This document shows, piece by piece, positions 7,455 through 14,976 of a DNA stretch of 64,000 nt (position 1 is its first letter; each line of letters begins with the position of its first letter). The translations under genes were made by a program, and so were the position numbers. Location: the NCBI GenBank assembly GCA_934747765.1, contig CAKVGZ010000002.1, positions 62,001 to 126,000 on the forward strand. The letters run 5' to 3'. The notes below the pieces were generated by a model, which was given only the letters and a program-made list of their open reading frames with translations, did not search any database and had not been told where the DNA came from. The DNA comes from an uncultured Clostridia bacterium (GTDB lineage Bacteria > Bacillota > Clostridia > Christensenellales > UBA1242).

Positions 7455-9771
7455 TTTTTTGATTAACGTCAAAATACCCTTTCCATGGGTCAACTTTTTT
7501 GATTCTTTGTTTCATCATTTCCATGTCTATTCCATTTGGTGCAAATTTGTCAAGTTCTTTCCAAGAAATTGGCGCTGAAACAAAAGCACCTGTTCTGGCC
7601 CTGAGGGAATATGGCGCAACACTTGTTGCCCCTCGCCCGTTTCTGACCCAGTCGATGAAAATTTTCCCTTTTCGTTTTTCTTTTCTTATATTGGTCGTGT
7701 ATCTTTCTGGCCATTTTTCTTCCATAAATTCCGCCACTTTTTTGGCAAATTCTCCCACTTTTTCCCATAGTGAACTTTCTTTCAGTGGAACAACAACGTG
7801 ATATCCTTTCCCTCCACTTGTTTTAACAAAAGATTTTAGGCCAAGTTCGTCCAGAACATTTTTCAAATCTTTTGCACCTTGGCGAACTTTGTCAAGACCA
7901 ATTTTTATGTCTGGATCCAAATCAAAAACAATTGTGTCCGCTTTGTTCAAACTCTTCACTGTGCTTCCCCAAGTGTGAAATTCAACTGTTCCAAGTTGCA
8001 CTTGAGAGATTATTCCTTGCTCGCTTTCAACATAAAAATATTCGCTTTCTTCACCGTCAGAATTTTTTATCTTCTTGTTTATAACTCCAACAGATTTGGT
8101 GTCGGGATGTTTTTTGAAAAACTTTTCTTTGTTAACTTCATCATGACATCGAACCACACTCAAAAGTCTATCTTTAATATATGGCAACATTCTTTCGCAC
8201 ACTGTTTCATAATATTTTGCAACTTCAAACTTTGATATGTTCTTGTCTTTATACAAGATTCTTTCAGGGCTGGAAATTTCAATTCCCAAAACCTTATTAA
8301 CTTCTTCAACAACCACTTCATCAGATTTTTTGTCGGCTCGCAGTCCTTTAAAACTTGCCTGGCGAAGCAAATTGTCTTTTGTGACTTCTGCAAATTGAAT
8401 TTCTGCAACCAAACATGGTTTAATCCAAAAAATTTCTTCATTCCCAAAATTTAATTCCTTGTTAAACGGCGAATTCTTTCGTTTTAATTTGTTGAACTTG
8501 GAAATCAATTCTTTCCCTTCTTTTTCTCCAAATCCAGTTCCCGCTCTTCCAACATACACAAATTTGTTGCTCTTTTTTGCACCCAAAATAAGCGCGCCAA
8601 TGCCCGCTTTTTTGTCACTTAGTGTGTATCCGCAAACAATAAATTCTTGGCGATTGTAACTTTTTATTTTTATCCAATCACCATTTCGTTTTCCACTATA
8701 CTTTGAGTCAACCTTTTTCCCAACAATTCCTTCAAGTCCAAGTTTTTTTACTGCCGAAAAACATTCCTCCCCATGACCGCGAACATATTCACTTTCTTTT
8801 AAGTTGCCCTTTGCCCCTTTCAAGACGTTCTTTAACAGCTTTTTTCTTTCCAATAGCGGAAGAGTTCTCAAATCTTTTCCGTCAAGTGCCAAAATGTCAA
8901 AAATCATGTATGAAACTTCGTTTCCACTTGAGTTTTTCAAATATGATTGCAAAGCGCCAAAATCAGACCTTCCTTTTTCGTCTGGGCAAACAATTTCACC
9001 ATCTAGAATGACACTCTTTGCAGAAAACTGATTTGATAACTGCTGAACAATTGCTGGGAACTTTTTTGTGTAATCCAAAAAATTCCTTGTGTAAAGTTTT
9101 ACTTTCCCATTTTCTATGTTTGCAATAATTCTATACCCGTCATATTTTATTTCAAAAATCCAGTCGTTTCCGCTTGGGATTTCCTTTTCCAATTTGGCAA
9201 GTTCAACATCAAATTTTGAAAACGGATTTTTTGGTTTGCCAAGTTGATTCGATGTTTTGCCCGAAATTATGCTTGTTTTTTCTTTTGCAACTCCGCTTTT
9301 GTTCTTTGCAAATTCATCCTTTTCTTTTATCAAAAGCCAGTTTTTGTCTTCAATTTTTATGAGTGCAAACTTTCCTTTAAATTTTTCACCTTCCAAAAAG
9401 AATTTTACGTTGCCTTTTCCCAAATCTTTTTCAAAGTTTTTCTCAGGCTTCCAAGTTCCTTTGTCAAACACAATCACCGTTCCCGCCCCATATTGGCCTT
9501 TGGGAATTATTCCTTCAAATCGGGCATAGTCAATTGGATGGTCTTCAACCATAATAGCCAACCTTTTGTCTTTTGGATTTTGTGATGGCCCTTTTGGAAC
9601 AGCCCAAGAAAGAAGAACCCCGTTCCATTCCAATCGAAAGTCAAAATGTTTCGCTCTGGCTTCATGATATTGAACAACAAAAATTTTTTGTTTAGACTTT
9701 TTTGTTTTTCCTTTTGGTTCATTTGTCAGTTCAAAATCACGTTTTTCATTGTATTCTTTCAATTTTTTCAT
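7447..9771 (-). CDS. ligD: multifunctional DNA ligase LigD (phosphoesterase-ligase-polymerase)
   Basis: 774 residues with three domains of bacterial non-homologous end joining. About 10-160 is the 3'-phosphoesterase domain (YHEARAKHFDFRLE, then HPIDYARFEGIIPKGQYGAG). About 185-480 is the ATP-dependent ligase domain, with nucleophile Lys209 in EIKYDGYR. About 500-774 is the primase-polymerase domain, with the DLDPD metal site and KTSGGKGYHV. The order matches the Pseudomonas-type protein. LigD normally works with the Ku end-binding protein, and no ku gene is in this window. No clear Shine-Dalgarno; a TAAAAA box seven bases before the ATG hints at a leaderless start. It runs convergent with the membrane protein gene at 6891. 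Confidence 0.95.
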   Translation of the reverse strand: MKKLKEYNEKRDFELTNEPKGKTKKSKQKIFVVQYHEARAKHFDFRLEWNGVLLSWAVPKGPSQNPKDKRLAIMVEDHPIDYARFEGIIPKGQYGAGTVIVFDKGTWKPEKNFEKDLGKGNVKFFLEGEKFKGKFALIKIEDKNWLLIKEKDEFAKNKSGVAKEKTSIISGKTSNQLGKPKNPFSKFDVELAKLEKEIPSGNDWIFEIKYDGYRIIANIENGKVKLYTRNFLDYTKKFPAIVQQLSNQFSAKSVILDGEIVCPDEKGRSDFGALQSYLKNSSGNEVSYMIFDILALDGKDLRTLPLLERKKLLKNVLKGAKGNLKESEYVRGHGEECFSAVKKLGLEGIVGKKVDSKYSGKRNGDWIKIKSYNRQEFIVCGYTLSDKKAGIGALILGAKKSNKFVYVGRAGTGFGEKEGKELISKFNKLKRKNSPFNKELNFGNEEIFWIKPCLVAEIQFAEVTKDNLLRQASFKGLRADKKSDEVVVEEVNKVLGIEISSPERILYKDKNISKFEVAKYYETVCERMLPYIKDRLLSVVRCHDEVNKEKFFKKHPDTKSVGVINKKIKNSDGEESEYFYVESEQGIISQVQLGTVEFHTWGSTVKSLNKADTIVFDLDPDIKIGLDKVRQGAKDLKNVLDELGLKSFVKTSGGKGYHVVVPLKESSLWEKVGEFAKKVAEFMEEKWPERYTTNIRKEKRKGKIFIDWVRNGRGATSVAPYSLRARTGAFVSAPISWKELDKFAPNGIDMEMMKQRIKKVDPWKGYFDVNQKIK

Positions 9772-9805
9772 TCATAAATTTTTAACATTAATAAAAATAT
9801 TAAAC

Positions 9806-9829
9806 AAAAAAAAGACCTTTCGGCCTTTT
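9806..9829 (-). terminator. terminator of the 9832-10236 gene
   Basis: Stem AAAGGCC/GGTCTTT with a GAAA tetraloop on the minus strand, followed by a run of T. Confidence 0.85.
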
Positions 9830-9831
9830 AC

Positions 9832-10236
9832 TTACATTTCTATTCCTTCATTTTTGACGTAATTTTTCTTTTCTTTTTTAGCAAGTTCATCCAAAATTCC
9901 AATTGTTTCTTTTGGAAGGTTTTTGTCAATATTCAATTTTTCAATCACGTTGTTTTCATTAAGTTCTTTGGAGGCTTTTATAAAGCTCTTTCTTGGATAA
10001 TATGTTCCATAAGGCTTGCAAGCACTGTTGAATTGTTCAATTTTTTCATCTTCAAAATATTCTCTTATGTCATATCCTTTCTTGCGCAATTCTTCAGAAA
10101 CCTTTCTTGCAATTTCCATCATGTCGGTGACATAAATCTTTCTTTGACCTGAAGACTTCAAAAACACATACATGGCGCACCCAAATGCGTCCTTCATACA
10201 GATGTTAATCATAGGATTTTCATCAAAAATAACCAT
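9832..10236 (-). CDS. hypothetical protein, 134 residues
   Basis: Not recognised. It is a soluble, charged protein without signal peptide or membrane segment, rich in Lys and Glu toward the C-terminus (NEGIEM end). Expression signals are good: an AAAGGAG Shine-Dalgarno just before the ATG and a near-consensus promoter at 10300-10328. It forms a monocistronic unit closed by a terminator, so it is very probably a real gene. No functional motif is visible. Confidence 0.7.
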   Translation of the reverse strand: MVIFDENPMINICMKDAFGCAMYVFLKSSGQRKIYVTDMMEIARKVSEELRKKGYDIREYFEDEKIEQFNSACKPYGTYYPRKSFIKASKELNENNVIEKLNIDKNLPKETIGILDELAKKEKKNYVKNEGIEM

Positions 10237-10299
10237 AAAAACTCCTTTAAATTATCTTTCCCAATTTTTTCAAATGCAACCAATCTGGTTGTTTTTTAT

Positions 10300-10328
10300 A
10301 TGTTACATCAAATTCACATTTTTGTCAA
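10300..10328 (-). promoter_or_regulatory. promoter of the 134-residue hypothetical protein gene
   Basis: On the minus strand: TTGACA (10323-10328), 17-base spacer, TAACAT (10300-10305). Confidence 0.75.
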
Positions 10329-10378
10329 GACGTTGAATTGCCAAATGTCAAAAAATGGGAAGTTTAATTGCATGGACA

Positions 10379-10405
10379 ACAAAAAAAAGCCTTCGAAAAG
10401 ACTTT
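10379..10405 (-). terminator. terminator of the tRNA-Cys/tRNA-Leu unit
   Basis: Stem AAAGTCTT/AAGGCTTT with loop TTCG on the minus strand, followed by eight T. Confidence 0.8.
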
Positions 10406-10416
10406 ATTCACACTTG

Positions 10417-10502
10417 TGGTGCTGGTGGCCGGACTCGAACCGGCACGTCCTTGCGAACGAGGGATTTTAAGTCCCTTGCGTCTACCATTCCGCCACACCA
10501 GC
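10417..10502 (-). tRNA. tRNA-Leu (anticodon TAA)
   Basis: 86 nt including an encoded CCA. The 7-bp acceptor stem is GCTGGTG/CACCAGC, with a long variable arm as expected for class II tRNA and a TTCGAGTCC T-loop. The anticodon loop CTTAAAA sits on a GGGA/TCCC stem. It lies 4 nt downstream of tRNA-Cys on the same strand, so the two are probably one transcript. Confidence 0.95.
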
Positions 10503-10506
10503 ATTT

Positions 10507-10581
<75 letters not shown>

Positions 10582-10711
10582 ATTTTTAACGCAAGGTTAT
10601 TTTAACAAAAGAATTCCCAATTGTCAACGAAATATTAATTATTTTATATGAAAATTGATTTCATTTCGTTAAAACTTCTATTAAAAGTTTAAACTTATTT
10701 TAAATTTAAAT

Positions 10712-10741
10712 AATGAAAAAAAGTCTTCCTAAAAAGACTCT
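10712..10741 (-). terminator. terminator of tRNA-Gly
   Basis: Minus-strand hairpin AGTCTT/AAGACT followed by seven T, directly downstream of tRNA-Gly. Confidence 0.75.
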
Positions 10742-10755
10742 TTTCCCATAAATTT

Positions 10756-10830
10756 TGGAGCGGAAGACGAGATTCGAACTCGCGACATTCGCCTTGGCAA
10801 GGCGACGCTCTACCACTGAGCCACTCCCGC
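10756..10830 (-). tRNA. tRNA-Gly (anticodon GCC)
   Basis: 75 nt with encoded CCA. The acceptor stem is GCGGGAG paired with CTTCCGC. The anticodon loop TTGCCAA sits on a CGCC/GGCG stem, and GAGTTCGAATCTC forms the T-arm. Partial copies of it lie immediately upstream (10873-11014). Confidence 0.95.
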
Positions 10831-10872
10831 ATGTTTGTTTGTTGCCTTCAATTTATTTATGTTGCCACATTA

Positions 10873-11014
10873 TTTCGCCGAAGACAAGGCGAATGCAAGA
10901 TTGACGCGCTTCCCTGACCTGCTTCCCTTACATTCTCCCGCAGGCAAGGCGACGCTCCAAGACTAGAGCCACTCCCGCAAAATAGTGTTTCGCCGAAGAC
11001 AGGGCGATTGCAAG
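10873..11014 (-). pseudogene. decayed tRNA-Gly copy flanked by 27-nt direct repeats
   Basis: Positions 10943-10978 match the 5' half of the neighbouring tRNA-Gly (10796-10830) in the same orientation apart from a few changes in the D-arm. The rest of a tRNA cannot be folded. Around it, two copies of a 27-nt sequence starting TTTCGCCGAAGACA occur at 10873-10899 and 10988-11014 with two differences. The repeat itself recalls tRNA-Gly sequence (AAGGCGA). It looks like the debris of tandem tRNA duplication. Confidence 0.65.
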
Positions 11015-11142
11015 CCAATTTGCTTAGATAATATAACAAATTGTTTTACAATTGTCAACAAATTTTTATCAATTTTTAAAGTTTCAATCCTAAATAAAAC
11101 GTTTTTTATCAACATATACATATCTAACAAGGAGTTTGAAAA

Positions 11143-11436
11143 ATGAAAAACGTTAAAAAAATAGCATTAACTGCACTAACTCTCGGAGTGATGACATCTG
11201 CGTTATCGGGATGCAACATGATATCTTTTGTTCAAACAGACTGTTTCATTGAGCACAACGGTGTGTTACATTTTGGCGTTGTTGAGCTTCCAATGCCTTT
11301 TTCTGGTGGCAACTACAAAATTCTTACGAAATGCGGAATCACAGAGGAAGCAAAAGTTGTCAACTACTCACGTTCTAAGAACACCAGCATGGTCAAAAAC
11401 AACAACCACAGATGTGAAGAATGTTTTGGAAAGTAG
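11143..11436 (+). CDS. small putative lipoprotein
   Basis: 97 residues. The N-terminus is a classic lipoprotein signal peptide: basic MKNVKK, a hydrophobic stretch, then lipobox LSGC at about residues 22-25. The mature part is short, has four further cysteines (including CEEC near the C-terminus), and is not recognised. An AAGGAG Shine-Dalgarno lies seven bases before the ATG. The stop codon is followed directly by the inverted-repeat element at 11437. A second frame (11228-11494) overlaps the 3' part, so a frameshift-truncated longer ancestor is possible, but nothing proves it. Confidence 0.65.
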   Translation: MKNVKKIALTALTLGVMTSALSGCNMISFVQTDCFIEHNGVLHFGVVELPMPFSGGNYKILTKCGITEEAKVVNYSRSKNTSMVKNNNHRCEECFGK

Positions 11437-11518
11437 GGCGGGCATTTGTTTGCTTGCGCAAACAGTAATTTGCAAAGCAAATTACAAATTTTAATTTATT
11501 AAAATTTAAATGCCCGCC
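11437..11518. repeat. perfect cloverleaf-like inverted repeat element (82 nt)
   Basis: An 11-bp outer stem (11437-11447 with 11508-11518, GGCGGGCATTT/AAATGCCCGCC) encloses three consecutive perfect hairpins with one unpaired base between the first two: 11448-11453/11458-11463 (6 bp), 11465-11473/11477-11485 (9 bp) and 11486-11495/11498-11507 (10 bp). It begins right after the lipoprotein stop codon. It could act as a 3'-stabilising structure, a small mobile or REP-like element, or a structured RNA; the sequence alone does not decide. Confidence 0.75.
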
Positions 11519-11524
11519 TTGCAC

Positions 11525-11553
11525 AAAAAAACGCTTATTAAAGCGTTTTTTAT
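11525..11553. terminator. bidirectional terminator between the lipoprotein and ssb-like genes
   Basis: Stem AAAAAACGCTT/AAGCGTTTTTT with loop ATTA; A and T tracts on both sides allow use in both directions. Confidence 0.85.
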
Positions 11554-12200
11554 ATTATATCTTCGTCCGATGAAATTTCCTCACCTGTCCCAATTTGAAT
11601 TTTCCCAACTGAAATTTCATAGGCAGTCTTTGTTACAAATTCATCTTCTCCAACTTTTTTTTGATATTCTCTGCTTTGAATTCGCCCAACAATCGAAATT
11701 TGTGTTCCAACTTCCGCGTCTTTTATATATTTTGCATTTCTGCCCCAAGCAATGCAAGGAAGATAATCCGACTTGTTGTATGCTCTGTTAACAGCAACTA
11801 ATATGTCGCAAATTTCACGCTTGAATGGTGTTGTCCGATAAATTGGTGGCTTGCAAATGTATCCAACAATTTCAATGATGTTAGGATTCATGCTCTCATT
11901 AACTTCAATGAGTTCTCTCACAAAAACTGTGAGCACAAGTTTGCTTGTTCCGTCAACAATTTTGTTGTAACTTCTGAATTGCCCTTTTATTGCAATTTCC
12001 TTTCCAATTTTGAAATCTTCTTTGCTCAGAAGTTTTTCAGAAATTGTGACCGGGATTAAATCCGAATGTTCCGATAAACGTGGAACACTCATCATAATTT
12101 CATAAAATGCTTCGCCAAAAGTTTCGTGACTCAATACTGGCTCGCTTTCAATTTTTCCTAGCAGAAAAACTTTGTTGTTGTTCATCATTTCGTAATTCAT
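11550..12200 (-). CDS. single-stranded DNA-binding protein with two OB folds
   Basis: 216 residues containing two SSB-like OB domains, about 6-100 (NNNKVFLLGKIESEPVL) and about 103-200 (NIIEIVGYICKPPIYRTT, then LPCIAWGRNAKYI and VGTQISIVGRIQSREY). Typical SSB has one OB fold plus a disordered acidic tail. Here the tail is short but ends SSDEDII, reminiscent of the DDDIPF tip that recruits repair and replication proteins. The ATG at 12200 has an AAGGAG site. It lies 17 nt downstream of the deacetylase gene in the same orientation and is probably co-transcribed. It may be an accessory SSB rather than the main one. Confidence 0.8.
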   Translation of the reverse strand: MNYEMMNNNKVFLLGKIESEPVLSHETFGEAFYEIMMSVPRLSEHSDLIPVTISEKLLSKEDFKIGKEIAIKGQFRSYNKIVDGTSKLVLTVFVRELIEVNESMNPNIIEIVGYICKPPIYRTTPFKREICDILVAVNRAYNKSDYLPCIAWGRNAKYIKDAEVGTQISIVGRIQSREYQKKVGEDEFVTKTAYEISVGKIQIGTGEEISSDEDII

Positions 12201-12217
12201 AAAATCTCCTTATCCTT

Positions 12218-12985
12218 TTATGAAACGGATTTTTGCATTCCGTTTCTGTCGATTTCAAAGTTTTCGGTCTTAACAAGTTCTCCAATCGACCCAACTGTGT
12301 AACCTTGCTGTTTAAGTCTTTCAAGCATCATTGGCAATGCATCCAAGATGTGGTCGGAATTGTTATGGCAAAGAATAATTGAGCCCGGTCTGACATTGTT
12401 CATAACACGAGAACAAATTTCTGTTCCTGAAATTCCTTTCCAATCCAACGTGTCAACGTCCCATTGAATGGAGATGAGCCCCATGCTGTCGGCAACGTCC
12501 AAAAGATTATTGTTGTACGCGCCAAATGGTGGTCGGAAGAATTTGACCGATTTCCCTGTTATATCTGTTATTAATTTAATTGAGGTTTCAAGTTCGCCTT
12601 TTATTGCTTCCTTTGAGAGTTTAGTCATGTCTGGATGGGTGTTGGAATGAGTTCCAATTTCAAAGCCTTGTTCGTCAATTTTTTTAACAATGTCGGCATA
12701 TTTGTCTGTCCAAAATCCAACCAAGAAAAATGTTCCGTTGCAATCATGTTCTTTCAAAATTTGCATTATCCCCTCAGTTTTGTCTGCTCCCCAAGCGGCA
12801 TCAAAACTTATTGCAACTCGTTTTTCTTCCGTTTGGACATAGTAAACAGGTACTTTTCTGTTCGGATAACCGAAGTACACTTGGGCAGCGCTAACCCCGT
12901 CGATACTGACCGCAAGCAAAATTGAAACAATTATAACTGCTAAACAAATTTTTAATGTACGTGACTTAATTACATAAAATGGCAT
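12218..12985 (-). CDS. pdaB: PdaB-type polysaccharide deacetylase
   Basis: 255 residues with an N-terminal membrane/signal segment (about 11-32) and a NodB-homology domain. Motifs: ISFDAAWGADKTE (the PdaB-type variant of TFDDG), HSNTHPDM with the metal-binding histidines, RPPFGAYN and DTLDWKG. Family members de-N-acetylate peptidoglycan sugars; B. subtilis PdaB is needed to maintain spores. A GAGGAGAG Shine-Dalgarno precedes the ATG. I see no convincing sporulation-sigma promoter in the ~270-nt upstream gap. Together with the SigH-like gene it points to a spore-forming ancestry. Confidence 0.85.
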   Translation of the reverse strand: MPFYVIKSRTLKICLAVIIVSILLAVSIDGVSAAQVYFGYPNRKVPVYYVQTEEKRVAISFDAAWGADKTEGIMQILKEHDCNGTFFLVGFWTDKYADIVKKIDEQGFEIGTHSNTHPDMTKLSKEAIKGELETSIKLITDITGKSVKFFRPPFGAYNNNLLDVADSMGLISIQWDVDTLDWKGISGTEICSRVMNNVRPGSIILCHNNSDHILDALPMMLERLKQQGYTVGSIGELVKTENFEIDRNGMQKSVS

Positions 12986-13255
12986 TCTCTCCTCGCTTTT
13001 AACAATATCAGAGCAAGAGTTTCTTGCAAAGATATAATCTGATGAATTTAGGCATTTAAACTCGCATTTTGTCGAATTTAATCTTGCTTATTTTAAATAT
13101 ATTTTTTGAAAGCCACGAATATGCAAAAATTCTTTTATATTTTTGTAACAATTTGAAATTGTGTTCCATAGTATGAAGTAAGGACAAAAGAAAAAATCCT
13201 TAAAATACAAAAGAAAAAATAATACATATGAAAATTTTTATAGGAGGTACATATC

Positions 13256-13450
13256 ATGAATTTCTTTAACGGATTCGGCGGAATGGGCGGAAATGGATGC
13301 GGATGCGACTGCTGCACATTAATCATCTTACTTTTGCTCTTGTCATGTTGCGGATGTGGAAACGGAGAAGGATTCGGGGGCGGATGTGACTGCTTAATTT
13401 GGATTTTACTCTTATCTTGCCTTTGCAACTCATGTGGAAACAGAGGATAA
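13256..13450 (+). CDS. small Gly/Cys-rich hydrophobic protein
   Basis: 64 residues: a glycine- and cysteine-rich start (GGMGGNGCGCDCC), a leucine-rich hydrophobic block, a second Cys/Gly stretch and another hydrophobic block ending CLCNSCGNRG. It has twelve cysteines. An AGGAGGT Shine-Dalgarno and an adjoining terminator support expression. Its architecture resembles short Cys-rich hydrophobic proteins of unknown role in Clostridia, and the second such gene in this window (28100-28300). Membrane insertion or a disulfide/metal-rich coat is conceivable; function unknown. Confidence 0.7.
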   Translation: MNFFNGFGGMGGNGCGCDCCTLIILLLLLSCCGCGNGEGFGGGCDCLIWILLLSCLCNSCGNRG

Positions 13451-13471
13451 AACAAAACAATTCCCTACATA

Positions 13472-13508
13472 AAAAAACAAGTGCAATTCCCCATTGCACT
13501 TGTTTTTA
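13472..13508. terminator. bidirectional terminator between the Cys-rich gene and htrA
   Basis: Long stem AACAAGTGCAAT/ATTGCACTTGTT with loop TCCCC and A/T tracts on both sides, serving two convergent genes. Confidence 0.92.
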
Positions 13509-14561
13509 TTATGGTCGGTTTGTCAAGGTTATTGAAGCAGTTTTTTCGATGTTGTCACGAAGGAAGGTGATTTTTATGGTGTCACCAATTTTATGATGAT
13601 AGATTGCTGTTCTTAAATCTAACATGGTTCTAATTTCTTGGTCGTTGACTTTTGTTATTATATCGCCTTTCACTATCCCTGCTTTTCCAATTGGTCCAGA
13701 TGTGTCAACGTTGACAACATAAACGCCTTCTTTTTCAAAAGTTTTTCCGTAAAAAACTGCAATTTCGCTGTCAAGACCAAATATTCCGAGATATGGAGTT
13801 ACATATTCTCCATCACTAACAACTTTTTCAACCACTGGCATTGCAATTTCAACTGGAATTGCAAAACCTATTCCTTCCGCTTCGGAAACTTTCAAAGTGT
13901 TGATTCCCACAACATTTCCATTTGAATTGATCACTGGCCCTCCGCTGTTCCCCGGATTTATGGATGCATCATGTTGCAACAAATTTTGAAGATAACTTGT
14001 TGAACCATCTTCATTGTCAATTTCAATTGTACGATTCAAAGCCGAAACAATTCCTTTTGTCACTGTGTGTTTAAACTGCAATGTCAATGGAGTTCCAATT
14101 GAAATGACCTCTTCTCCAGTTTTAACATTGTCCAAACTTGCTGTTTTGAGATATGGCATGTTTATGCTTGCTTTGATGATTGCAAGGTCCATGCTTGGGT
14201 CGGTCCAAACAAGAGTTGCTCTTCCGCTTGTTTTGTTTGCATAATACACAGTTATTGAACTTGCTCCTTCAACAACGTGGTTGTTTGTCAAAATATATCC
14301 GCCGTCAGCAACAGCCACCCCACTTCCCACACTTTCTTGGTCTTTATACACCGCACTTATTCCAACAACAGCAGGAGCGACTGTTTCAACAACTTCTTCA
14401 AAATTCGAATCACTTTGAGAAGAAATGAGGCGAGGCGTCATATTTATGTTGACATCTGGTGTGCCTTTAACATCGCCATTATATTGCGAAAAACACCCCG
14501 AAAAACAAATTGGAGAAACTAAAAAAAATAATAGCAAGCAAATTGATTTAACAAATTTCAT
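13509..14561 (-). CDS. htrA: HtrA/DegP-family serine protease, lipoprotein, one PDZ domain
   Basis: 350 residues. The signal sequence has a lipobox-like FSGC at about residue 23, so it is probably lipid-anchored on the outer face of the membrane. The trypsin-like domain shows the triad: His in LTNNHVVEG, Asp in SMDLAIIK and Ser in NPGNSGGP. One C-terminal PDZ domain (about 255-345) follows. HtrA proteases handle misfolded exported proteins. It is preceded on the same strand by glnS and a small membrane protein gene with a 31-nt gap. No clear Shine-Dalgarno is visible. Confidence 0.93.
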   Translation of the reverse strand: MKFVKSICLLLFFLVSPICFSGCFSQYNGDVKGTPDVNINMTPRLISSQSDSNFEEVVETVAPAVVGISAVYKDQESVGSGVAVADGGYILTNNHVVEGASSITVYYANKTSGRATLVWTDPSMDLAIIKASINMPYLKTASLDNVKTGEEVISIGTPLTLQFKHTVTKGIVSALNRTIEIDNEDGSTSYLQNLLQHDASINPGNSGGPVINSNGNVVGINTLKVSEAEGIGFAIPVEIAMPVVEKVVSDGEYVTPYLGIFGLDSEIAVFYGKTFEKEGVYVVNVDTSGPIGKAGIVKGDIITKVNDQEIRTMLDLRTAIYHHKIGDTIKITFLRDNIEKTASITLTNRP

Positions 14562-14592
14562 GCTATTATTTTGTATATTTTTTTTGTTTTTA

Positions 14593-14976
14593 TCACCAAA
14601 TTTTAAAAAGCACCAAAATTAATGAAACAATAATCACCGCAAAAATTACAATCAGAATTCCAGTCAGTATTTTATAACGCTTATAGTCTTTGTAATATCC
14701 AGCAACAATGCGTGGGTCCATATTTTCAAGTTGTTGGCGAGAAATCATTCCGTTGTTATAAAGTTCAACAAAATATGGTTGCAATGCTTCATCATATTGT
14801 TTCTTTAAAACTCTTAAATAATATATTCGATTATTTATGAAAAATCCAATAAATAATAGGAATATAGCAGATGAAAAATAGGAAAACCCACTCCAAGTTT
14901 TTTGGAGCAACGAAAAAGTTATTGCCAAAGCAAAAAGACATGCAAAAACAATCATTTCCCATTTTCTTATTTTCAT
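14593..14976 (-). CDS. hypothetical membrane protein
   Basis: 127 residues with three hydrophobic segments: near the N-terminus (VFACLFALAITFSLL), around 30-50 (FSSAIFLLFIGFFI) and at the C-terminus (GILIVIFAVIIVSLILVLF). The middle is soluble, with a QLENMDPRIVAGYY stretch. Its ATG overlaps the glnS stop in an ATGA arrangement, so translation is probably coupled to glnS. Family not recognised. Confidence 0.7.
   Translation of the reverse strand: MKIRKWEMIVFACLFALAITFSLLQKTWSGFSYFSSAIFLLFIGFFINNRIYYLRVLKKQYDEALQPYFVELYNNGMISRQQLENMDPRIVAGYYKDYKRYKILTGILIVIFAVIIVSLILVLFKIW

Noticed and set aside
10857..11039. 60-codon minus-strand frame
   Set aside because: It is made of tRNA-Gly debris and repeats and has no ribosome site.
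11228..11494. 88-codon frame overlapping the lipoprotein gene
   Set aside because: No ribosome site; it runs into the inverted-repeat element. Noted only as a possible frameshift relic.
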